A DNA stretch of 63,642 bases, taken from an uncultured Pseudohongiella sp. GTDB lineage: Bacteria > Pseudomonadota > Gammaproteobacteria > Pseudomonadales > Pseudohongiellaceae. The DNA lies in contig CACBCS010000010.1 in assembly GCA_902537815.1 (NCBI GenBank), forward strand, positions 1-63,642, written 5' to 3'. A program made the translations under genes and the position numbers. Below the pieces are notes generated by a model. It was not told where the DNA came from. It did no database searches and saw only the letters and a list, made by a program, of their open reading frames with translations. This document shows, piece by piece, positions 54,527 through 61,837 of the stretch; positions within the stretch are counted from its first letter, which is position 1, and each line of letters starts with the position of its first letter.

Positions 54527-55165
54527 TCAGCTGTCCGGCACTTGATTGACCGGAACCATCACCTCATTCCTGCGCATGAATGGCAGGGTGAAGGGTGCGT
54601 TGTAGGCGGCACTGACAACATTGCCAAGGGGCTCGATATTGCTGGCCTCCAGTGCGGCAAGCAGTTCTTCTGTGCGGCGAGCCAGGTTTTTGTCTGTCCA
54701 GCGTCCGGAGTATCGCTTGACGGCAATCAGCTCACCGGCGACTGCACGGAGGTAAACGTCCGGGTTGGTGGGCTGTGGCACCGATTCCCAGCTGTATTCG
54801 CTGGGTACCACGAACGCAATTTTCCAGCCTTCGGCACCTTCAGATTGCTGAACCGGCGCCGTCATCGCAATTTTCTCACTGGGCTGCTGCTGGACCGGAG
54901 CGGTCATTTCCACCTTGCTGGATGAATGATTATCGCCGGTGATATAGCCAAACAGACGCCGAAAGCCGCGATTAGCCGCCTGATTGCGGCTGCTGGCGTT
55001 GCTGACGACGGTCTCCGCCACGATGTAATCCGCATACCGACGGTATTCAATGCCGTCTACTTCCGCGACAACCATGTACTCGGGTTCTTCAATAGCCATG
55101 ATTTGGGGGCTTGCCAGCATCACCAGCAGGAACAGCCCTGACGCGCGTAGTTGCTTGGAAAACAT
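54527..55165 (-). CDS. SOUL family haem-binding protein, exported
   Basis: This is a 212-residue protein with a signal peptide ([14 protein letters not shown]). The SOUL/HBP domain shows [20 protein letters not shown], then EMTAPVQQ and KIAMTAPV (two MTAP-type repeats), and [19 protein letters not shown] proteins bind haem or porphyrins loosely, and roles vary. The ATG at 55165 is preferred because it directly precedes the signal; an in-frame start at 55279 includes unlikely residues. It is located downstream of the alpha/beta hydrolase at 55316, with a hairpin lacking a T-tract (55271-55290) between. It is close to katG, which may be relevant to haem handling. Confidence 0.8.
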   Translation of the reverse strand: MFSKQLRASGLFLLVMLASPQIMAIEEPEYMVVAEVDGIEYRRYADYIVAETVVSNASSRNQAANRGFRRLFGYITGDNHSSSKVEMTAPVQQQPSEKIAMTAPVQQSEGAEGWKIAFVVPSEYSWESVPQPTNPDVYLRAVAGELIAVKRYSGRWTDKNLARRTEELLAALEASNIEPLGNVVSAAYNAPFTLPFMRRNEVMVPVNQVPDS

Positions 55166-55315
55166 AAAAACAGCTCGTGATTTTCTGTTTGTTACGAGTC
55201 CGGTCAGGCTTTGGATTGGTGTCATGGCGATACATCCTGCAGGGCCCGCTAGGATGAGGGTGAGATGGCCCGGGGGCATCTGAGCCCCCGAGCACAGGCA
55301 AACGGCGTAATGCGA

Positions 55316-56365
55316 CTAGCGCCAGTCGCTGGCCGGCTCTTCCGGATCGGACTCAAGAAAGCGAATCAGATCTGCATGGAACTGATCAGGTATTTCCACC
55401 TGAGGGTTATGGCCAATTTCCGGATAGAGGTGCAGAGCTGAATTGGGCAATTCATTGTGCACATGGTTGACCCGGGCTACGAAGTCATCGGCCAGATCAT
55501 CTTCCTCACCTCCAATGACCAGCGCTTTGGTTTCAATGTGCTGCCAGTCGTACACCACCGGATCGGTGTACAGCATGTCACTGACCATCGCCCTGACACG
55601 CGCGTAGCGTGGATAGTCACCACTCAGTGTCTGTCCGTACTGGCGGCGAACATATTCAAGATGCGCGGGCGGCCAGTCCCGGGGGTAGTAGCGCCGGTGC
55701 CCACGGAGCACTGACTGGTAAGAAGGAGGCGCGGGATCACTGGCCAGGGGGTCACGCCACGGGCGGCTCTGCCTTGAGTCAGTCAGGCCAATTTGGTTGA
55801 CCATGGCCACATGCGTCACATTTTCCGGATAGAGCATGGTAAAACGACTGACGACCATACCGCCCATCGAATGACCAACAGCCGCTACTTTCTCAATACC
55901 TAACTCATCCATCAGGGCCTTCATGTTGGCCGCGACAAAATTGAAGTTGTAGGAAATAAGCGGTTTAGAGGATTTACCGTAGCCGATACGGTCAACCGCG
56001 ATGATTCGAAACCCCGCAGCGGCCAGCCTGCGGAAGCTGTCCTGATAAGGTTCCGAGTAGAAGTTATGCCCGTGCTGCCAAAACACCACCTGGCCGTTAA
56101 CGGGGCCGGTTGGTGGGATATCCATATAAGCCATGAGCATTTTCTGACCGTAGCGGCGCAGCTCCAGGTATTGAACTGGCCAGGGATACTCGATTTCTTC
56201 GAGATTTAATGACACGGGACCCCAGTGCGCCGGCGCCTCAGCAGGCGGTTCCGCCGGCCAGTCCTCAGCAGCCATAAGCTGGGTTATACCCAAACCCAGG
56301 GTTAAAGACAGAAACCATCTAAAAGACCAGATGTTCATTGTTCTCATTGTTTGCCTCTTGTTCAT
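55316..56365 (-). CDS. Exported alpha/beta hydrolase
   Basis: This is a 349-residue protein with a signal peptide ending TQLMA. Core motifs are FWQHGHNFYS (oxyanion loop), VDRIGYGKSSKP, the nucleophile elbow GHSMGG, a cap domain of about 80 residues, and the His region EIGHNPQVEIP. The structure suits an esterase, dehalogenase or epoxide hydrolase group with a serine nucleophile, so esterase-like activity is more likely. Substrate unknown. GGAG lies six bases upstream of ATG 56365, and an ATG at 56347 with GAGG is also well placed. Confidence 0.8.
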   Translation of the reverse strand: MNKRQTMRTMNIWSFRWFLSLTLGLGITQLMAAEDWPAEPPAEAPAHWGPVSLNLEEIEYPWPVQYLELRRYGQKMLMAYMDIPPTGPVNGQVVFWQHGHNFYSEPYQDSFRRLAAAGFRIIAVDRIGYGKSSKPLISYNFNFVAANMKALMDELGIEKVAAVGHSMGGMVVSRFTMLYPENVTHVAMVNQIGLTDSRQSRPWRDPLASDPAPPSYQSVLRGHRRYYPRDWPPAHLEYVRRQYGQTLSGDYPRYARVRAMVSDMLYTDPVVYDWQHIETKALVIGGEEDDLADDFVARVNHVHNELPNSALHLYPEIGHNPQVEIPDQFHADLIRFLESDPEEPASDWR

Positions 56366-56727
56366 TATTGACTCCGCGAACTGCCTGGAGCAGCGCTTGC
56401 CGGCCAGTGTTTCGCCTTAATTGCGACCAGGCTTGCTATCTTCTGGCCGGCGAGCCTCCTAACCGGCGCGCCGGCCGGCTGCCTGACCGATTCCCCCGTC
56501 TGCGCTTCAGTCAGCGCTCTGACTGGCTGTCTGCCTCACGCTCACCTGCAAGCTTAACGCAGGTTGGCGAGGCTGTCTTTTAGACTGATCAGCAGGCGAC
56601 ACGCCCGTGGGAGCGCCCCTGCGCACCCCGATCGCCCCAATATATACACAAACTTCGACGCAAAATAGTCATATTTCGTGGCAGGAATTTTGGTAAACTG
56701 GGGTTTCAGCCCGAACCGATCGACGCC
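56366..56727. other. Divergent intergenic region, no gene recognised
   Basis: It separates the leftward hydrolase and rightward ppk2. The left half is GC-rich with short palindromes around GGCGCGCCGGCC (about 56464), and the right half near 56640-56720 is AT-richer and likely contains the ppk2 promoter. No clear operator or coding frame is seen. Confidence 0.5.
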
Positions 56728-57513
56728 ATGCTCTTTGCGCTAGAAAATGATCAGGAGTTTCTCGACCTGCAGGTTGAGATGGTCCGTCTGCAGGACTCGA
56801 TCCGCAAGACGGGAAAACGCCTGTTGATAATTTTCGAGGGGCGCGACGCCGCCGGCAAGGGAAGCACAATCATGCGCTTCGTGCGCTTCCTCAACCCCCG
56901 CCACTACCGGATCGTGGCGCTGGCTAAACCCACCGAACAGGAAGCAGGTCAGTGGTATTTTCAGCGTTATATCAAAGAACTGCCGAATCCGGGACAGATC
57001 GTTTTTTTCGATCGCAGCTGGTACAACCGGGCGGTTGTTGAACCGGTGATGGGTTTTTGCACTCAGAAAGAATACAAATTTTTCCTTCAGCAAGTCGTAC
57101 TGCTGGAACGGATGCTGAAGGAAGATGGCCTGCACATGATCAAGTTCTGGTTCTCGATTGATGAGAAAGAACAGGCCAAGCGCATGATCGAGCGTCAGAC
57201 TAATCCCCTCAAGCAGTGGAAACTGAGCACGGTGGATGCCTTGGCCCAGGCAAAATGGGATGAGTACACCAGGCACAAGGAAGCGATGTTTGAAAGGACG
57301 TCGACCACCGACAGTCCCTGGCTGGTGATTGAGGGCAATGACCGCGACAAGGCCTGCCTTGAATCCATGCGCTACGTTCTTAACAAGATGAAATATGAAG
57401 ACAAGGGACTGACCGGCCAACGCCTAGAGCCGGACCCCAGCATTGCGACGATGCAGCCCACTTTCAAAATTCCGAAAAATAAATTTGCCAGCGCCAGCGA
57501 AACCAGCACCTGA
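56728..57513 (+). CDS. ppk2: Polyphosphate kinase 2 (PPK2)
   Basis: This is a 261-residue cytoplasmic kinase. Walker A GRDAAGKGS (38-46), the lid region ALAKPTEQEAGQWYFQR and Walker B FFDRSWYNRAVVEPVMG are diagnostic of PPK2. The enzyme transfers phosphate between polyphosphate and nucleoside mono- or diphosphates. Single-domain length fits class I or III, but the preferred nucleotide cannot be decided from these motifs. No strong Shine-Dalgarno precedes ATG 56728. It is convergent with a hydrolase gene. Confidence 0.92.
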   Translation: MLFALENDQEFLDLQVEMVRLQDSIRKTGKRLLIIFEGRDAAGKGSTIMRFVRFLNPRHYRIVALAKPTEQEAGQWYFQRYIKELPNPGQIVFFDRSWYNRAVVEPVMGFCTQKEYKFFLQQVVLLERMLKEDGLHMIKFWFSIDEKEQAKRMIERQTNPLKQWKLSTVDALAQAKWDEYTRHKEAMFERTSTTDSPWLVIEGNDRDKACLESMRYVLNKMKYEDKGLTGQRLEPDPSIATMQPTFKIPKNKFASASETST

Positions 57514-57624
57514 ACAAAACTTTTACAAGCAGCGCCGATCCCCAAGACCTGCGGGCAAAAACGCCAAGCATGCAGGCGCTTGATTTTCCGCTGAGCCTCA
57601 CAGGGCTTGTTTGAATGACCCAGC

Positions 57625-58746
57625 CTACGGCAGATAGCCGTCCGGGGTGTACAGCTCTTGGAAGGGAAACGCCATTTGCCGGGGCTCTGAACGGCCAATA
57701 TAGATAGCGTCTTCGGCACTGCGACCCGCCGCATAATTCCTCATGAACGCATTTTCAGATTCGCGGTCCGGGACATTACCCTCCAGAGCCAGGCGAACAA
57801 TCTTGGCCACTTGCTCCGGTTTTTCTCTCTGCGGATAGTGCGCGGCAGTCGGCAGGATCCAGAACGAGCTCTCAGCATCTCGATCATTGAGGTAGCGATC
57901 CCAGACATGGTGGGCAATGCGCGGCGGATTCACCACATCAAGCAGGCCCCACAGATAGGCGACCGGCACCGGGCTACGCGGCAGATTCTCAAGCCAGCGG
58001 ATCTCATTCTCGGCCCGCTCCAGAAGGTATTGACCGACATGCAGCAGCGCCGAATCTCCGTCATTGAATTTAAAGATATCGTCATAAGCCACCGCCTCGG
58101 GATCTCCTTCGGTCACTCTCGGCCTGGCCTTGCGCGCAGCAATGATTTGCGGGCCCCGTGCGGGATCCAGCATGGCCAGCTGAAACGGCACGAGATTAGC
58201 CAGAGGCAGATACATACCGCTGTTTGAAAGGAAGTGGTAGTTAATTCGGTAATCCGGTTCAGACTCAAGGTAGTCACCCAGAAATGACAGTCCTATACTG
58301 ACGCCGCGATCATGCGTGTAGAGGGCAAAATCCTCAAACTCAACAATTTCCCGGACAAAGTAATCCAACAGCCTGGCATTGTCCGTCAACATGTAGGAAA
58401 AGCCTTCCAGAGGTTTGTCCGAAAAGCCGGACCCAGGGAAATCCAGTGTGGCAATGTAGTAATCGTCTGACAGTAAGGGCACCAGCTTATAGAAGTCAAA
58501 GCTGGAATTTGGAAAACCGTGAACCAGCAACAGCTGCGGGTTTGTCGGATCACCGAAGGTTCTGTAGAACACATCAACCTTCGCGCCATGGTTGTTGGGC
58601 GTCGTGGACCGCCACTCAAAGGTGTCCCCGCCCTCGTACCAGGCCCGGGCCAGGTCTGAATAGAACAGATTATCCTCTGCGGCAGACAGTGCCGGTAAGA
58701 ACAGCACGCACGCAAACCACAGAGACCCCAAACAGCTATGACGCAT
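57625..58746 (-). CDS. Exported alpha/beta hydrolase, haloalkane-dehalogenase-like
   Basis: This is a 373-residue protein with a signal peptide MRHSCLGSLWFACVLFLPAL and SAAED. LLVHGFPNSSFDFYKL (oxyanion), LDFPGSGFSDKP and THDRGVSIGLSFLG carry an Asp in the nucleophile elbow, as in haloalkane dehalogenases and epoxide hydrolases. A cap region with EVAYLWGLLDVVNPPR-like acid and TAAHYPQREKPEQ with His follows. It may hydrolyse epoxides, halides or esters. I prefer ATG 58746 over GTG 58755; the difference is three residues. It is convergent with ppk2. Confidence 0.8.
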   Translation of the reverse strand: MRHSCLGSLWFACVLFLPALSAAEDNLFYSDLARAWYEGGDTFEWRSTTPNNHGAKVDVFYRTFGDPTNPQLLLVHGFPNSSFDFYKLVPLLSDDYYIATLDFPGSGFSDKPLEGFSYMLTDNARLLDYFVREIVEFEDFALYTHDRGVSIGLSFLGDYLESEPDYRINYHFLSNSGMYLPLANLVPFQLAMLDPARGPQIIAARKARPRVTEGDPEAVAYDDIFKFNDGDSALLHVGQYLLERAENEIRWLENLPRSPVPVAYLWGLLDVVNPPRIAHHVWDRYLNDRDAESSFWILPTAAHYPQREKPEQVAKIVRLALEGNVPDRESENAFMRNYAAGRSAEDAIYIGRSEPRQMAFPFQELYTPDGYLP

Positions 58747-59034
58747 TTCAATCACCCTTCCCAGTAAAAAACCTAAGCTAGACAGTTTCTGCCGGTATGA
58801 ACACCTCGGGTTGAGGTTATTCCGAGCCTTTATCTGCTGGCTATTGTTTCAGCGCGACCTTGTCCTCGCGTCAATCAGCCCGGGGGGTTCCAGGCGATGC
58901 AGCGGCGCACCGTTTCGGCCGCCGGGCGACTCTTGAGGCTCACTCAAAAGCGGAAATCGTCCGGCAAACAGCAAGACCGCGAACCCGTGGTAAACAGAGA
59001 CCCGCCAGGCAGAAAATCCAGCGATAAAAGATAA
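58747..59034. other. Intergenic region, nothing recognised
   Basis: This stretch lies between the hydrolase start and the terminator of the next leftward gene. It must hold the hydrolase promoter; ACCTAAGCTAGACAG near 58780 is its AT-richest part. Open frames here code for Arg-rich, unlikely peptides. Confidence 0.5.
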
Positions 59035-59063
59035 AAGAAGGGGCGATAACTCCGCCCCTTTTT
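59035..59063 (-). terminator. Hairpin terminator after secreted-protein gene
   Basis: GGGGCG (59040-59045) and CGCCCC (59053-59058) form a six-base GC stem with a seven-base loop. On the minus strand it is followed by TTCTTTTATC. It lies 19 bases after the stop of the gene ending at 59082. The other strand also has a five-T tract, so it may act both ways. Confidence 0.75.
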
Positions 59064-59081
59064 GAAAAACGCGACGCAAAG

Positions 59082-60056
59082 TTATTCGGACACATTCACC
59101 GTGATGTAAGCATCATGATAAAGACCTCCGTCATCTGCCCTGCCCCAGAGAACATATTCACCGGGCTCACTAAAGGTCATGCTTACACCGTAGATGCCAT
59201 CCTCCGGGACGGGTGGAGGCAAGAACAGCGCACCCCAGGGAGAATTAGCGCTGGTTCGGGTGTCCTCCCAGACTTTGACCTGGGGCGGGTCAAAGCTTAC
59301 TTCCCCCGGGCCGCGATACTTATTCCAGGAATAATAAAGGCCGTTAACCTTGTCGACTGTCGGTTTTATCGGTGGTGACATCAGCCGGCGCTGCATAACC
59401 GCTTCCGGCGTGACCAGCACTGCTGCCAGTGCACCACCGGCAAACTCAGCAAACCTTCGGGCGTCTTCTACGGGATCCGTAGGTTGGGGTAAGCCATCGT
59501 CTTCTACCAGCGTGTCGACGGCGATTGGCTCACCCACTCTGGCACTGCGAATACCATCACCCTGAACGGTAACGACCGGGGGAACGTTCGCCCGAGATTC
59601 GGGAGAACTGGTACCCGCACCCAAGGACCCTGTTTCTGAAGCAATCACCATGTTGTCCACGAGGTAATCCTGACGCAGTGTCGCGTAGGCCTTACGTTCT
59701 TCACCGTTGACTTTCAACGTCCATACCAGCTCCCGGTCGCCCCAGTCAGCCGGAACGGTAACCTCAAACGTAAAACGATTACGCCGGGGCAGGAAATGAG
59801 TCGGCTGGCCGCGATCTGCCTCACCCGGAGAAAAATAGTTGTCCTCACCGACCTCGACATCAGGTTCCTCTTCCCAATTTTCATTCATATACCCAAACAT
59901 CATGTTAAAGGTACCGTCTTCGTTGGGACGCCAACCTTCGAATGCCGGCTCGACATGCTGACCACTGCGGTAGGTCTGAGCCAACACGCCGTTTGAAATG
60001 AGCATAACAAGCGATACAGCAAAGGCCTTAACCACCGCGTTGTTAGATATCTTCAT
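59082..60056 (-). CDS. Hypothetical secreted protein, partner of copper-monooxygenase-like gene
   Basis: This is a 324-residue protein with signal peptide MKISNNAVVKAFAVSLVMLI and NGVLAQ. The N-terminal half has FEGWRPNEDGTFNMMFGYMN and FSPGEADRGQPTHFLPRRNR, which recur in secreted proteins of marine and soil bacteria, and a beta-sandwich EVTVPADWGDRELVWTLKV. The C-terminal half shows an Ig/cadherin-like fold ending MTFSEPGEYVLWGRADDGG. I know no function. It follows the cytochrome c/Cu protein by about 30 bases on the same strand, so the two probably act together. The GTG at 60062 is a close alternative start. Confidence 0.7.
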   Translation of the reverse strand: MKISNNAVVKAFAVSLVMLISNGVLAQTYRSGQHVEPAFEGWRPNEDGTFNMMFGYMNENWEEEPDVEVGEDNYFSPGEADRGQPTHFLPRRNRFTFEVTVPADWGDRELVWTLKVNGEERKAYATLRQDYLVDNMVIASETGSLGAGTSSPESRANVPPVVTVQGDGIRSARVGEPIAVDTLVEDDGLPQPTDPVEDARRFAEFAGGALAAVLVTPEAVMQRRLMSPPIKPTVDKVNGLYYSWNKYRGPGEVSFDPPQVKVWEDTRTSANSPWGALFLPPPVPEDGIYGVSMTFSEPGEYVLWGRADDGGLYHDAYITVNVSE

Positions 60057-60089
60057 TTTCACCTTTCCTGATTCTCCTGCATATTCAAC

Positions 60090-61523
60090 TTAATCATCAC
60101 TCTGAGCGCTGGTGGCGCGTTCGAAACGCTCCAGCGGCGAGACCAGCGGCGCCAGACACAGCGGGCATCCAATAACGTGGTCATTCGGCCCCAGATCAAG
60201 CGCCTCCCGCCTGTCGGCCATTTCCTGCTGGAACTGTTCATCATTCATGGTAACGCGCATACCCAAGTCGATGAACATATTGGTCACCGATCGGTTGCCC
60301 GATCCCTGCCAGTTCCTCGGGTCAGGAACATTGGGGTTAGTCTCGGTGTTGTTCATGTAGCCCACAATATGAAGAATTGTGCCTTTTGGCAGCAGCGGTG
60401 CCGCGTCTGCCTCGTAGGCATAACCCCTCACCCAGTTGTGGTCATAGCCGACACAGGACAGAGTCTCAACGGTGTACCCCCAGATTGCCTCAAGACACAT
60501 GCGCTCGCCTGGCGCATGCAGGTGGGGCTCGAAAGTAATGATCTTGGTGTGCTCCTCGAGCACGCGATAGGCATGCAGCTCCTGCTCGTCCTGATTGCCC
60601 GCTATACTGATGTCGACGCCATTGCCCAGGCCCAGGGTTGCGCGCTGGTACTTGGGCTCATAGCCTTTCGGATGAAAGCGGAATCCAATCTCCAGATGGC
60701 CGGTGGTGTCGAGGCCGTTGGAGTGCAGATGCACGGAATCTGAGTAGATGTAGGTACCGGCTCTGAGCAGGCGTCCGCCATCGGGATCAAACAGGTCGGG
60801 ATTGCGGCCCACTTCATGCACGGGCCAGCTGGTGACAGTGTCTTCAACCCGGTCCCCGTTTTCGTCGAGCTGTGCGGTGCTCCAGATCATGTGATGAAAG
60901 ATATATCGCCCGCCGACCGTCTCTCGACCCGTCCCGGCCTGATTGTCAACATCATTCACCTCAACAATCTCAACCGATTTCACATAGCGGTCTTCATCCA
61001 GACCAACCGGCACTCTGTCGATCTCACCCCACCAGTCAGGGGTTCCGGACAGCTTGGTTATCGAATTCGTTTTCACGATCAGGTCAGGCTCACCGGCTGT
61101 CCATTTCAGGCTGTCATCGAACACCAGTGGTTCCGGAGCATCGGCCCGATCCCCCTTTGGCGTGCCGGTTCGTGCCCAGGTCGAGATGGTCGCAAGCTCC
61201 GCCTCGCTCAGCGAAGGGTCATTCTTATAGCTCTGGATCCCCACGTCTTTTTCCATATACCAGGGAGGCATGGCACCTGCCCGGTCACGTAAGCCGGTCT
61301 TATACTCAATCAGACCGGCATAAGGCGCGACCTGCTCAAAGGTTACCAGAGGCATGGGGCCGACCCCGCCGGCGCGATGGCAGTTCTGGCAGCTGCGCTG
61401 CAGTATGGGTTCTATGTCTCTGTGGAAGGTGACTTCCTGCGCCCGGGCAGCCGACATCGTCAGGGTCATCCCGGCTAGGCTGGCCAGCGCCAGTGTGAGT
61501 TGAGAAAGGATTCGAAGCTTCAT
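60090..61523 (-). CDS. Exported cytochrome c fused to copper-monooxygenase-like domain
   Basis: This is a 477-residue protein with a signal peptide ending SAARAQ. A short cytochrome c domain binds haem at CQNCH (45-49), with GPMPLV giving a possible Met ligand. The rest resembles PHM/DBH-type ascorbate-dependent copper monooxygenases: HHM at 210-212, HLH at 265-267, HLH at 334-336, and Met416 in SVTNMFIDLG. A CPLC pair lies at 453-456. Such proteins could hydroxylate a substrate with electrons from the haem, but activity is unproven. GGAG precedes ATG 61523. The secreted protein gene follows. Confidence 0.65.
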   Translation of the reverse strand: MKLRILSQLTLALASLAGMTLTMSAARAQEVTFHRDIEPILQRSCQNCHRAGGVGPMPLVTFEQVAPYAGLIEYKTGLRDRAGAMPPWYMEKDVGIQSYKNDPSLSEAELATISTWARTGTPKGDRADAPEPLVFDDSLKWTAGEPDLIVKTNSITKLSGTPDWWGEIDRVPVGLDEDRYVKSVEIVEVNDVDNQAGTGRETVGGRYIFHHMIWSTAQLDENGDRVEDTVTSWPVHEVGRNPDLFDPDGGRLLRAGTYIYSDSVHLHSNGLDTTGHLEIGFRFHPKGYEPKYQRATLGLGNGVDISIAGNQDEQELHAYRVLEEHTKIITFEPHLHAPGERMCLEAIWGYTVETLSCVGYDHNWVRGYAYEADAAPLLPKGTILHIVGYMNNTETNPNVPDPRNWQGSGNRSVTNMFIDLGMRVTMNDEQFQQEMADRREALDLGPNDHVIGCPLCLAPLVSPLERFERATSAQSDD

Positions 61524-61711
61524 GCGCTATCTCCTGGAATTTCGGTTCTTCCGCAACCGGGGCTGCGGCACAGTCTTCGCTGTCGGAATGCTCGTATCAG
61601 TAGCAGTTTGATTTCGATTCTACCAAGAATTGGCGTAGGCAACATGCCTTCCGCTTCGAGAGGTTCAAGCAATTGATTTTACTCAAATTTAAGCGAGGGT
61701 AGCTGCGAAAT

Positions 61712-61770
61712 CCGGGCTCATTCCGGCGGAACTCAGTGCCGCCGGAAATCCGGTGAATCGCGGAGCCCGG
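61712..61770 (-). other. Nested inverted repeats, possible structured RNA
   Basis: CCGGGCTC (61712-61719) pairs with GAGCCCGG (61763-61770). Within it TTCCGGCGG (61721-61729) pairs perfectly with CCGCCGGAA (61739-61747), and a small TCCG/CGGA stem lies to the right. The pairs could form a three-way junction on either strand. It sits between the pnp terminator and the next gene on the same strand, so a 5' leader element is possible. Confidence 0.45.
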
Positions 61771-61788
61771 CAAAACGGTCAGCCCCAT

Positions 61789-61815
61789 AAAAACCCGGGA
61801 CTGGCCCGGGTTTTT
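61789..61815. terminator. Terminator after pnp
   Basis: AAAAACCCGGG (61789-61799) and CCCGGGTTTTT (61805-61815) form a perfect 11-base inverted repeat with a five-base loop. It lies 23 bases after the pnp stop and has a T-tract on both strands. Confidence 0.92.
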
Positions 61816-61837
61816 GTCGATCATGGAATCAGCCGAA

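Larger units (their letters stand above)
61524..61837. other. Intergenic region between pnp and cytochrome/Cu gene
   Basis: It contains the pnp terminator (61789-61815) and a nested inverted-repeat element (61712-61770), both listed separately. The remaining 61524-61700 is AT-richer and should hold the promoter for the leftward cytochrome/Cu gene. No coding frame is convincing. Confidence 0.6.

Noticed and set aside
55271..55290. CGGGGGC/GCCCCCG hairpin between the hydrolase and the SOUL gene
   Set aside because: The stem is strong but no T-tract follows on either strand, so it is not called a terminator.
56740..57420. A 226-codon frame antisense to ppk2
   Set aside because: PPK2 motifs on the plus strand are complete; the antisense product has no recognisable feature.
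57540..57600. CAAGC/GCTTG hairpin between ppk2 and the convergent hydrolase
   Set aside because: Only five base pairs with a mixed tail; not convincing as a terminator.
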